A stretch of 42,277 bases of DNA from Deltaproteobacteria bacterium RIFOXYD12_FULL_57_12. Its GTDB lineage: Bacteria > Desulfobacterota > Desulfobulbia > Desulfobulbales > BM004. The DNA lies in assembly GCA_001799275.1 (NCBI GenBank), contig MGTE01000042.1:1-42277 (forward strand), given 5' to 3'. How positions within the stretch are numbered: position 1 is the stretch's first letter; each line of letters starts with the position of its first letter. The notes below the pieces were generated by a model, which was not told the DNA's origin, ran no database searches, and worked only from the letters and a program-made list of their open reading frames with translations. The position numbers and the translations under genes were made by a program. This document shows positions 1-7,306 of the stretch, in pieces.

Positions 1-603
1 CAGCATGCGTTCCGCGCCGACGTTGAAAATCTGAATAACGCCATTCGCGTCAGTGGCGATACTCGAGAAGTTGGCACTGTTGAAAATTGCGCTTTGTAAA
101 GCTCCTGCCTTGAGCAGCGCCTCTTCCGCCTGTTTGCGTGCCGTGTTGTCGGTGCCGATCAGCAGATAGCCGATAATGGCGTCTTGATCGTCGCGTAGCG
201 CCGTGACCGATACCACCGCTGGGAAGCGGCTGCCGTCTTTACGGATATAGGTCAGTTCGTAGATGTCTTCAATGCCCCGCGAGGCCTTGAACACCAAGGC
301 CTCGAAACCCGGCGTAATCGGGGTTCCGAGCTCAACGCTGAGCGCCTCGGCGCGTGCAATTACTTCCTGCGGATCGGAAATATCGGCCGGCGTGATCTTG
401 TTCATCACTTCTTCAGCCGGGTAGCCAAGCATCCTCTCGGCGCCGACGTTGAAAATCTGAATAACGCCCTTCACATCGGTGGCGATGCTCGAGAAGTTGG
501 CGCTGTTGAATATCGCGCTCTGCAAAGCATCCGCCTTGAGCAATGCCTCTTCCGTCTGGTCCTTCGTACTGGATTTCAAAGTGTTTTCCTTTGCAAAATT
601 CAC
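1..603 (-). CDS. Tandem PAS-domain sensory protein (partial, C-terminus outside window)
   Basis: This is the N-terminal 201 codons of a PAS sensor that runs off the left edge. Translation from GTG at 601-603 gives a short lead, a full PAS domain (about residues 20-150, with the PAS segments FSSIATD and RKDGSRFPAVVSV), and the start of a second PAS domain. Residues 21-58 recur almost unchanged 142 residues later, so the domains are recent duplicates. The GTG overlaps the TGA stop of the upstream activator gene by two bases, which implies translational coupling and one operon. PAS proteins of this type usually end in a histidine kinase or cyclase module, but no output domain is visible here, so the output is unknown. 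The reading frame is certain; the exact start is likely but unproven. Confidence 0.85.
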   Translation of the reverse strand, partial: MNFAKENTLKSSTKDQTEEALLKADALQSAIFNSANFSSIATDVKGVIQIFNVGAERMLGYPAEEVMNKITPADISDPQEVIARAEALSVELGTPITPGFEALVFKASRGIEDIYELTYIRKDGSRFPAVVSVTALRDDQDAIIGYLLIGTDNTARKQAEEALLKAGALQSAIFNSANFSSIATDANGVIQIFNVGAERML

Positions 604-2156
604 ATGGCCTTTTTTTTCTGACGGAGAATACCGTGTTTATGCATCCGGGCGCGAAGAGTGCTGGGATTGAGACCAAGGAGTAACGCCGCCCCGTTTTTCC
701 CCTCGATTCGCCAACCGGTTTTCTTGAGCGCTTGGATGATGTAATCTTGTTCCAGGTCAGCGAGGGCCTTGACGTCCTGCCCTACCGCAGTCTTCTGGCT
801 AGTATCAAACCGGTCCAATATCCGGAGTACGGGCCCTTGGCTGATGATTACCGCCCGCTCGATGACACTTTCCAACTCCCGCACATTGCCGGGCCAGTGG
901 TATTCCTGAAGGGCGTTCAAGGTGTCTTGCAACACGGCCTCTATCTTCTTGCCATTTTTGTTGTTGAATTTGGCAACAAAATGATTGACGAGTAGCGGGA
1001 TGTCATCCTTCCGCTGCCTGAGTGGCGGCATCGTGATGGGAAAAACGTTGAGCCGGTAGAACAGGTCTTTTCTGAACCTGCCGTTCTTGATTTCTTCCTC
1101 CAGATTCCGGTTGCTGGCCGCGATAATCCGCACATCGGTCTTAATGGTGCGGGAACTGCCCAATCGCTCAAACTCGCCGTCCTGAATGACCCGGAGCAGC
1201 TTGCATTGCAGTTCTAGAGGCAACTCGCCTAGTTCGTCGAGGAATATTGTGCCGCCGTCGGCAAGTTCGAAGCGTCCGATCTGCCGAGCATCAGCACCGG
1301 TAAACGCACCCTTTTCCCGCCCGAAGAGCTCACTTTCCACCAGGGTCGCCGGCAGGGTCGCGCAGTTAACCGTGATTAATGGCCGGTTTTTGCGAACACT
1401 CCGACTGTGGATGGCGCGTGCTACCACGCCCTTGCCGGTGCCGGTCTCGCCCAGGAGAAGAACTGTCGCATTCGTGGGCGAGACCTGCTCGACCTGTACG
1501 AAGACATGCGAGAGGAGATTGCTTTGACCAATGATCTCGCCGAAGTTGAACTGCCGGTCAACCTCCCTCTGCAGATAGATGTTCTCCTCCTGGAGCCGGT
1601 CTTTCAACCGTTTTATTTCCGCATATGTATCTTGGAGGGACGCTTCTGCCCTTTTGCGTACCTCTATTTCCTGCGTGAGCTGCATATTCGCCCTGGTCAG
1701 CTCTTCAGTCCGTTCCTGCACTGCCTGTTCAAGCACCTTGTTGTAATTCTCGATTTTCTTATACAACAGCCGCACTTCCAGCATGTTGTGGATACGTGTC
1801 TGTAATTCGACCAGATCAAAAGGTTTGCTGATGAAATCCTTCGCGCCGGCGGAAAGCGCTCGCAGCTTGTGACCCGGTTGGGCGGTGATCACAAGGACCG
1901 GAACGTAGCTGTCTATTTTGATCTCCTTCAGGCCTTGCATTACCTGGAATCCATCCATGTCGGGCATCTGCAGATCAAGCAAAATCAGGTCGTAGTCATT
2001 CTTGCGGTGCAGCTCGCAGACCTCAAGCGGGTCCATCGTAGATGCGATGCAAATATAGCCGGCAGCGCTCAGCATTTGCTCGAGCAGCAGCACATTGGCT
2101 TCCTGATCGTCTACGATCAGAATATTGGCATTAAAAATATCGGATAAATGAACCAT
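600..2156 (-). CDS. Sigma-54-dependent response regulator (REC-AAA+-Fis HTH)
   Basis: This is an NtrC-class activator of sigma-54 RNA polymerase, 518 residues long and cytoplasmic. The N-terminal receiver domain (about 10-125) has the acidic pair D16-D17, phospho-acceptor D61 and K111. A probable coiled coil (about 130-200) leads to the AAA+ domain with Walker A GETGTGKG (236-243), the sigma-54 contact loop GAFTGA (283-288) and Walker B GGTIFLDE (301-308). A Fis/FhlA-type helix-turn-helix ends the protein (about 470-510, GAALLLGLNPSTLRARM). All key residues are present, so it should be active. It starts directly after the stop of the REC-GGDEF gene and overlaps the PAS gene. Its receiver is a close paralogue of the GGDEF protein's receiver. 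It is the only bacterial enhancer-binding protein in the window and so a candidate regulator of the five sigma-54 modules; that link is inference. Confidence 0.95.
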   Translation of the reverse strand: MVHLSDIFNANILIVDDQEANVLLLEQMLSAAGYICIASTMDPLEVCELHRKNDYDLILLDLQMPDMDGFQVMQGLKEIKIDSYVPVLVITAQPGHKLRALSAGAKDFISKPFDLVELQTRIHNMLEVRLLYKKIENYNKVLEQAVQERTEELTRANMQLTQEIEVRKRAEASLQDTYAEIKRLKDRLQEENIYLQREVDRQFNFGEIIGQSNLLSHVFVQVEQVSPTNATVLLLGETGTGKGVVARAIHSRSVRKNRPLITVNCATLPATLVESELFGREKGAFTGADARQIGRFELADGGTIFLDELGELPLELQCKLLRVIQDGEFERLGSSRTIKTDVRIIAASNRNLEEEIKNGRFRKDLFYRLNVFPITMPPLRQRKDDIPLLVNHFVAKFNNKNGKKIEAVLQDTLNALQEYHWPGNVRELESVIERAVIISQGPVLRILDRFDTSQKTAVGQDVKALADLEQDYIIQALKKTGWRIEGKNGAALLLGLNPSTLRARMHKHGILRQKKKAM

Positions 2157-3179
2157 TTATCGATGATCCTTCTGTTTTTTTGACGCATCCGGCAATGGCG
2201 TGCTGAAGGCTGGAGAGTCCTGTTGATTGCGCGCTACCGCTGACAGGTCTTTGCTCTCCGAGATTCGATAGGCGTTTTTGCCCGCGGATTTGGCCTTGTA
2301 CAAGGCCAGGTCCGCATTCTTCATCAGTGTGTCCGCGTCCTCGCCATGAACTGGATAGATACTTACACCTGCGCTGACGGTTATGTTAACGGTATGGCCC
2401 TCAATGTCATAAGGTTGCGACACGGCCTTGATCACTTTTGCCGCCACCGTGGCCGCATAGTCGGAACCGCTGATGTGCCACAGTGCTATTATGAATTCGT
2501 CACCGCCCAGGCGCGCCACCGTATCCTCTGCGCGCACCGTTGCTACCAGGCGCCCCGAGACCATTTTTAGCAGAACGTCCCCAGTGCCGTGCCCCAATGT
2601 GTCGTTGATCTGCTTGAAGCCGTCCAGATCCAGATACACCATCGCCATGGCGCTCTTGTTTCTTCGCGCATGGACCAGGGCCATCGATATTCTATCGGTT
2701 AGGAGTCGTCTGTTCGCAAGTCCTGTCAGCGGGTCATGCAGAGCCAGGGATTCCAGCATCTTGCCGTGATTGCGCGCCGCCTTGTGCAACAGGCGAACTT
2801 CCAACATGTTGTGAACCCGCATCAACACCTCGGCCAGATCAAACGGTTTGCTGACGAAATCTTTCGCGCCGCCTTGCAGCGCGCGTAACTTGAGAGCCGG
2901 TTGGGCGGTAACGGCCAGCACCGGCAGGTAGCCATCCGTTTCGATTTCTTTCAGGCTTTCCATCACCTGAAATCCGTCGGTGCCGGGCATCTGCAGATCG
3001 AGCAGGATCAGGTCGTAGCGGTTTTTGAGGTGAAGCTCGCAGACCTCGCCTGGATTCATCGTGGACGTGATGGAAACATAGCCGGCACCGCGCAGCATCT
3101 GCTCGAGCAGAAGGACATCAACGTCCTGATCGTCGACGATCAGGACGTTGCCGTGCAGAATGTCGGATGGACTTATCAT
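2157..3179 (-). CDS. Response regulator with GGDEF (diguanylate cyclase) domain
   Basis: This 340-residue protein has an N-terminal receiver domain (D16-D17, phospho-acceptor D61, K111) and a diguanylate cyclase domain (about 145-310). The active-site GGDEF is intact at 225-229. An RxxD inhibitory I-site (RAED, 216-219) sits the canonical five residues before it, so synthesis of cyclic di-GMP with product feedback is expected. The last 30 residues are low complexity. Its receiver is very similar to that of the next gene, including STM.P.EVCELH and DLILLDLQMP, so the pair arose by duplication. The stop is immediately followed by the ATG of the sigma-54 activator, which indicates an operon coupling cyclic di-GMP output to sigma-54 transcription. 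Confidence 0.95.
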   Translation of the reverse strand: MISPSDILHGNVLIVDDQDVDVLLLEQMLRGAGYVSITSTMNPGEVCELHLKNRYDLILLDLQMPGTDGFQVMESLKEIETDGYLPVLAVTAQPALKLRALQGGAKDFVSKPFDLAEVLMRVHNMLEVRLLHKAARNHGKMLESLALHDPLTGLANRRLLTDRISMALVHARRNKSAMAMVYLDLDGFKQINDTLGHGTGDVLLKMVSGRLVATVRAEDTVARLGGDEFIIALWHISGSDYAATVAAKVIKAVSQPYDIEGHTVNITVSAGVSIYPVHGEDADTLMKNADLALYKAKSAGKNAYRISESKDLSAVARNQQDSPAFSTPLPDASKKQKDHR

Positions 3180-3194
3180 GAGAATTGCAGTGCC

Positions 3195-3510
3195 TTATCC
3201 GATTCCCCCCCCCGCAAGTTCCAGCGCCATGTCCAGCGCCTCCATGAACTCGTTGACGTTAATCGGATTGGTGAGATAGCGGAAGAATCCTGCCTACAGA
3301 CCTTTCTGTATATCGTGCGGCATGGTATTGGCACTGATGGCAAGCACCGGTATGTGCGCCGTCGCCGGATCTTCACGAAGGATTTTTAGCGCCTGGATGC
3401 CGCTGGTGCCGGGCAGCAGATAGCCGATGATGGTGTTTGAGCATCGCGCAGCGCCCGTGACCGATTCCACCGTCGGGAACCGTCTCTTATCCTTTGGCTG
3501 TCTGAGACCT
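3195..3510 (-). pseudogene. Relic of a PAS/REC hybrid sensor kinase
   Basis: One minus-strand frame reads a PAS-like end (RRFPTVESVTG...TIIGYLL) that resembles the PAS domain at 1-600, and then runs at once into the C-terminal half of a receiver domain (LPGTSGIQALKILRED, IPVLAISANTMPHDIQKGL). A TAG stop near 3295 interrupts it, after which the same frame continues as AGFFRYLTNPINVNEFMEAL to a TAA at 3195-3197. The middle of a hybrid kinase (kinase core and the REC phospho-acceptor half) is missing, so this is a deletion-fusion relic with a nonsense mutation. It lies just upstream of the REC-GGDEF gene and may be the leftover sensor of that system. Confidence 0.75.
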
Positions 3511-3696
3511 TTATGTTGAAACTTACCAGGGGTTATCCCGCCTGATTAGTCCCTTACCGGTTGAGAGTTAACAATTTGTGCTAAGATTTTTAATAACCTC
3601 ATTGCTACAAGACATTCTGGGCGTGGTAGTTTTAAGGGACTTATTTCCGGTTTATCCGGATCAGGCTTATCCAAAGACTTGGGACCACCGCATTTG
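3511..3696. other. Intergenic stretch with no gene seen
   Basis: This stretch lies between the sensor relic and the stop of the YtxH gene. It is A+T-richer than its surroundings and holds no reading frame with a ribosome site. It could carry the promoter of the signalling operon, but no convincing -35/-10 pair or sigma-54 box was found. Confidence 0.4.
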
Positions 3697-4050
3697 TCAG
3701 CCCTTTTCCTGGCCCTTTATCGAGGCGGCCAGGGTCTCCTTTTCGTGTTTCATTGCCTCCTTACCGGCCTCATAGGCGGCGGACAGTATTTTTTTCTGGT
3801 CATCCACATAGTGTTCGCCTTTCGCGATTATGTCCTTGCCATAGTTGACCAGAGGCGCCGCCTGAGTCTTGAGCTGCTCGGGTAGTTCGTTTATTTTCCC
3901 TTTGATTTCAGTGCCGAATTCGGCGATTTTTTCCCTGGTATCCTTGCCGGAACGGGGGGCGAACAGCAGAGCGGCGGTGGCGCCCACCATGGCACCGGTA
4001 AGAAAGGAAAGGAAAACTACTCCAGTTTGGCTGCAATCGTTTCTATCCAT
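3697..4050 (-). CDS. YtxH-family envelope stress protein
   Basis: This 117-residue protein has one N-terminal transmembrane segment (about 9-30) running into the typical YtxH signature LLFAPRSGKDTREKI. A long charged amphipathic helix follows, probably a coiled coil in the cytoplasm. YtxH proteins are small membrane-anchored proteins often induced by general stress; the biochemical role is not known. The start ATG has a clear ribosome site (AGGAGG, 7 bp upstream). It follows the DUF948-like gene by 14 bp, so both are probably one transcript from sigma-54 module 1. Confidence 0.85.
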   Translation of the reverse strand: MDRNDCSQTGVVFLSFLTGAMVGATAALLFAPRSGKDTREKIAEFGTEIKGKINELPEQLKTQAAPLVNYGKDIIAKGEHYVDDQKKILSAAYEAGKEAMKHEKETLAASIKGQEKG

Positions 4051-4064
4051 TGTAATACCTCCTG

Positions 4065-4454
4065 TTAACTGTGTTTATCTGGATTTGTAAGGTAATGGAG
4101 AAAGGCCCGTACCCCAACGGAGAATCCGCTTATCTGGGTATAAATCGGGGCGATGCTGTTCTTCACTATGCTGGTAGTGATAAATAGGTTGTCGGCCGCC
4201 TCTTTGGCCCTTTCAATCACTTTGTCTGTCCTGTCGGCCTTGTTCTTGATGGTTTCGGTAAGGGTCTGGATTTCTCTTGAGGTGTGGGCCAGAGACCGGA
4301 GGAGCGGTGGCAGCTCCTGATTGAGACTGTCGATCAGGGCATCGATCCTACGGGCGCTTTGTTTGATCTGAATCTGGGTCGGCACTATAACGGCAACCAG
4401 GGTAACAAGACAGATCGTGATCACGGTCAGAAAGATATCAATCACTGGTATCAT
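4065..4454 (-). CDS. DUF948-like single-pass membrane protein
   Basis: This 129-residue protein has an N-terminal transmembrane helix (about 5-27) followed by a long helical region rich in K, E, T and L (about 30-100), as in DUF948/YtxG-like proteins, which are commonly encoded beside YtxH. Function is unknown; a structural or stress role at the membrane is inferred from the neighbour. The start has a GGGAG site 6 bp upstream. It is the first complete gene behind sigma-54 module 1, about 60 bp downstream of the predicted transcription start. A 14-codon fragment of an ABM gene occupies the leader. Confidence 0.75.
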   Translation of the reverse strand: MIPVIDIFLTVITICLVTLVAVIVPTQIQIKQSARRIDALIDSLNQELPPLLRSLAHTSREIQTLTETIKNKADRTDKVIERAKEAADNLFITTSIVKNSIAPIYTQISGFSVGVRAFLHYLTNPDKHS

Positions 4455-4467
4455 TTTTTCTCCCAGG

Positions 4468-4512
4468 TTATTTGTGAGCAGACACCCGCATATGCATGAA
4501 GACCAGAATCAT
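4468..4512 (-). pseudogene. 14-codon remnant of an ABM-domain gene
   Basis: Directly behind sigma-54 promoter 1 the sequence reads MILVFMHMRVSAHK and a TAA stop. This matches the first 13 codons of the intact ABM gene at 20455-20745 (MILTIMHMRVSAEK) at both DNA and protein level. The rest of that gene is absent and the DUF948-like gene follows. It could be translated as a short leader peptide or be inert; it marks where a copied cassette was joined to new downstream genes. Confidence 0.7.
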
Positions 4513-4524
4513 ACAGAGAGTTAT

Positions 4525-4540
4525 AGCAATAAGCATGCCA
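4525..4540 (-). promoter_or_regulatory. Sigma-54 promoter, module 1 (DUF948-like/YtxH)
   Basis: Read on the minus strand it is TGGCATG-N4-TTGCT, a close match to the -24/-12 consensus TGGCACG-N4-TTGCW, with GG and GC separated by 10 bp. The predicted transcription start is about 4514. A TAGCAA box at 4581-4586 lies 67-72 bp upstream of that start. Confidence 0.88.
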
Positions 4541-4640
4541 GCAGGCGAAATCAGGCAGAAACTTATGGAAAACCCTTTAGTAGCAAGGGGTGAGAGGAAG
4601 CGGAGAGAACGGAAAGGAAGGCCGACAAGGATTCTTCTGG

Positions 4641-4674
4641 CCTCAATATGTGGTGGGCCCTCATAATATTGAGG
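4641..4674 (-). promoter_or_regulatory. Tandem enhancer dyads (UAS), module 1
   Basis: Two 16-bp sites lie 2 bp apart: CCTCAATATGTGGTGG (4641-4656) and CCTCATAATATTGAGG (4659-4674). The second is a perfect CCTCA-N6-TGAGG dyad and the first an imperfect one. Together they also form a longer inverted repeat CCTCAATAT...ATATTGAGG. They start 127 bp upstream of the predicted transcription start, the usual place for an enhancer-binding protein. Confidence 0.85.
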
Positions 4675-4780
4675 GAAGCGTTTTGGGTTGAACTGACGCG
4701 TTCATCTCTGGGCGATCGGCGCAACCAAATCTGACCCCAATCTGAGCGCCTTCTTGTGACAGTTATTTCTTTACAGGCCC

Positions 4781-5737
4781 TTACTGATGACCCGTCCCGA
4801 TCGACTGCTGAAGCGTCACCTGGTTTATATGTTCTTTTATCTTGAATGCGAGGTAGTCCTTTTTATCCAGATCGAAGAGCTGCTTCCTGTAGCGGGTTGT
4901 AAGATCATACCACTCGCTGATTCTGATGCTGAAACGATTTTTTTCGGGATACTGCAACGTAGACATGAAGGACTGGATCGCGAAATAGTACCGGACAGCA
5001 TTACGCTCGACCGCGCCACGTGGTCCGCCGATATAGACGGGGTTACCGTGGCTGTCTGTACCGATCTCCGTGAATCCTACCTTGTCCCGACCGAGTATCG
5101 CAAAATAGATTTTTTCCGTGAGGCGAAGCACAACACTGTCATTGTATGAATAACTGACGTGGACAAAGGTCCTTCCTCCATCAAGGGGCAGGGCCTCGAA
5201 CCTCATCCTGTGGTCCTGTGTGCCTAAAGGGCCTTCATCAGCATTAAGCATGATATCAAGATACCCTGGCTGCTGATCAACGACCCGGTAATGGTAAAGG
5301 ACTTGGTCTGTGTCTTCCGGAGGTTGATAGACTTTTTTGCCGATGTAAAAGGTCAACAGTGGTACGCCGGGCTGCACCCTGTAGGTGCATGCCTTGACAT
5401 TGGGAGAGAGGGTTACGATATCACACCAGTTTGCCGGAACCTTGAGCACGTTGGCAACACTGCTGAAGGGTTGATCGAATATCCCGTAGACATCCACCTC
5501 CACCCTGTCATCCCGCTCAAAAGACTCCAGAAAGAGAGGAAGGCCGAAGCTGTTTGTCGCCAATTTGGCCAAATTCCCGTGATAGGTGTCGAGAAGGATA
5601 TCTTCGCACTGCCGAGGATTTTCGACAGCCGAAGCGGAACCGGCAGAAACAAGAATCGCAACTGCGACCATGAACAAGAAGGATTTCAGAAGGTTTCTGC
5701 ACTGATACATCTGATTCACATGACTCTCTTCCACCAT
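4781..5737 (-). CDS. Exported START/SRPBCC-like hypothetical protein
   Basis: This 318-residue protein has an N-terminal signal sequence (hydrophobic segment about residues 17-36, likely cleavage after SASA), so it is probably periplasmic. The body has no motif I can assign with certainty. Its length and alternating beta-rich pattern, with a central RMRFEALPLDGGRTFVHVSY segment, suggest a START/SRPBCC-like fold. It lies 24 bp downstream of the phospholipase D-like lipoprotein gene and probably shares its transcript, hinting at lipid or envelope work. The first ATG has an AGGTGG site; a second ATG at codon 10 (5710) is possible and would still keep the signal peptide. Confidence 0.7.
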   Translation of the reverse strand: MVEESHVNQMYQCRNLLKSFLFMVAVAILVSAGSASAVENPRQCEDILLDTYHGNLAKLATNSFGLPLFLESFERDDRVEVDVYGIFDQPFSSVANVLKVPANWCDIVTLSPNVKACTYRVQPGVPLLTFYIGKKVYQPPEDTDQVLYHYRVVDQQPGYLDIMLNADEGPLGTQDHRMRFEALPLDGGRTFVHVSYSYNDSVVLRLTEKIYFAILGRDKVGFTEIGTDSHGNPVYIGGPRGAVERNAVRYYFAIQSFMSTLQYPEKNRFSIRISEWYDLTTRYRKQLFDLDKKDYLAFKIKEHINQVTLQQSIGTGHQ

Positions 5738-5761
5738 AATGAATCCACCTGTGACGAAATG

Positions 5762-7168
5762 TTATAACCATTGGATGAATAAATTCACAAACCACGCCCT
5801 GATTTTGGGCAACAAGGGGCCGTTTTTCCACTCATCCCATAGAATCTGATCGGACTCCGCGAGATCCCCGGTAAACAGCTTCTCCATTTCGACGGCAAAC
5901 TCGCGACTCAGGATAACCGCATTTACCTCGTCATTGTTTAATAAGCTCAGGAAGTCCATGTTGGTTGAACCGACTGTTGACCAGACCTTGTCAACCACCG
6001 CGGTTTTCGCGTGCAGCAGGGAAGTGCTGTGTTCGTATAACTTCACCCCCGATTTCAACAACTCGGGATAATGATACCGCTGTGCATATAATGCCAACCG
6101 AGAATCGCTGGTCCCGGGGAGAACGATCTTTACGTCAACACCGCGCCTGGCAGCATCAGTAAGGGCCTTTATTATCTGGTCGTCAGGGATGAAATAGGAA
6201 CTCGTCATGTGAATCGAATGCTCAGCAAAAGTGATGGCTGACACATACATAATAAAGGGGAGCCTGTTGCTCTGTCCCGGGGTGCTGCCGACCACCTGCA
6301 CCAGGGCATTTCCCTCTTCTTTCAGATCAGGGAAATACTTTGTTCCCGAAAGGTCCGGGCCTTTCTGCTTCTGCCAGGTGTCAAAAAAGAGTTTTTGGCA
6401 TTCAGCCACAGCAGGGCCTTCAATTTGAACGTCGGTATCGCGCCAGTGGATTGGCGCCTTTTCGTGTCGTTTCCGTTTGAAAGGACTGCTCGAATAAACC
6501 CTGCTGATGTTGATACCACCGATAATGGCGACTTTGCCGTCGGCTATCAAAATTTTGCGGTGATCCCGGTGGGTCAGTCCCCACTTTTCCGAGGTCGCCA
6601 GTGGATTTATCGGATTGAATCCGATCACCTGTATGCCGCTGTCGCGCAGGCGTTGAAAAAAAGGAGCGGGCGTATTCATACTGCCCACGCTGTCATAAAT
6701 GACAGCAACCTGGACCCCTTCCGCCTGTTTTTGCACCAGCAGATCGGCAAACGTGCGGCCGGTTTCATCATCTTCAATGAGGTAGCTTTCAAGGTTGATA
6801 TGGTCTTTGGCATTCTTTATGGCTTTGAACATGGCGGCATAGGTCGCCTGACCATCGGCCAGCAGAGTGACTTTGTTCCCCTTTGTCAGCGGGCTTTCGG
6901 TGATTGATTCGAGCACTGCAGTGTGGCGTTCCAAAATGTCCGTTGGGTAGACCGATCGCTTCAGCCGTTCCATGACCGCCCTGCTTTTCTCGTGAGATAA
7001 CTGGCCCTTGGACGAGACAATTTGACGAGGTTCCTGTGCAGTCGGTGCCTCGTCGATCATTTTAGAGACGTTCGGCAAGGTCGCACATCCATTGCTGATG
7101 GGCAAAATGAAAACGAACAGAAAGAAGAAATAGAAAGGTTTGATGATTGTCATATGGTATCTTTTCAT
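5762..7168 (-). CDS. Phospholipase D/cardiolipin synthase-like lipoprotein
   Basis: This 468-residue member of the phospholipase D superfamily has two HKD catalytic motifs, HRKILIAD in the N-terminal half and HAKTAVVD in the C-terminal half, each followed by a G(G/S)xN-type segment (GGINIS, GSTNMD). Such enzymes transfer or hydrolyse phosphatidyl groups, for example in cardiolipin synthesis. The N-terminus is a signal peptide ending in a lipobox-like SNGC near residue 28, so it is predicted to be a periplasm-facing lipoprotein rather than the usual two-helix membrane synthase. A GGGAG ribosome site supports the start at 7168. A second PLD-family gene lies at 31620-32867. Confidence 0.88.
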   Translation of the reverse strand: MKRYHMTIIKPFYFFFLFVFILPISNGCATLPNVSKMIDEAPTAQEPRQIVSSKGQLSHEKSRAVMERLKRSVYPTDILERHTAVLESITESPLTKGNKVTLLADGQATYAAMFKAIKNAKDHINLESYLIEDDETGRTFADLLVQKQAEGVQVAVIYDSVGSMNTPAPFFQRLRDSGIQVIGFNPINPLATSEKWGLTHRDHRKILIADGKVAIIGGINISRVYSSSPFKRKRHEKAPIHWRDTDVQIEGPAVAECQKLFFDTWQKQKGPDLSGTKYFPDLKEEGNALVQVVGSTPGQSNRLPFIMYVSAITFAEHSIHMTSSYFIPDDQIIKALTDAARRGVDVKIVLPGTSDSRLALYAQRYHYPELLKSGVKLYEHSTSLLHAKTAVVDKVWSTVGSTNMDFLSLLNNDEVNAVILSREFAVEMEKLFTGDLAESDQILWDEWKNGPLLPKIRAWFVNLFIQWL

Positions 7169-7306
7169 GAAAATCTCCCGTGTTCGTTTTTTTCTGTGTT
7201 TTTCGTTGGGCCAAGTTCTTCAGGGCAACAGAACATCAGGGCATGGTACCATTCTCAGTATGGTCCAGGGGGCCGGCCGCGAAAGAGTGCAAAAAAGGGG
7301 TTAGGA

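Noticed and set aside
4641-4674. CCTCAATAT...ATATTGAGG repeats read as rho-independent terminators or small RNA hairpins
   Set aside because: All five copies lie at a fixed distance upstream of sigma-54 promoters, lack a U tract, and keep the dyad bases and not the stem length. Enhancer sites explain them better.
7022-7306. A longer N-terminus for the AI-2E-type transporter
   Set aside because: The upstream codons overlap the divergent lipoprotein gene and do not look like the family. ATG 7307 has the ribosome site.
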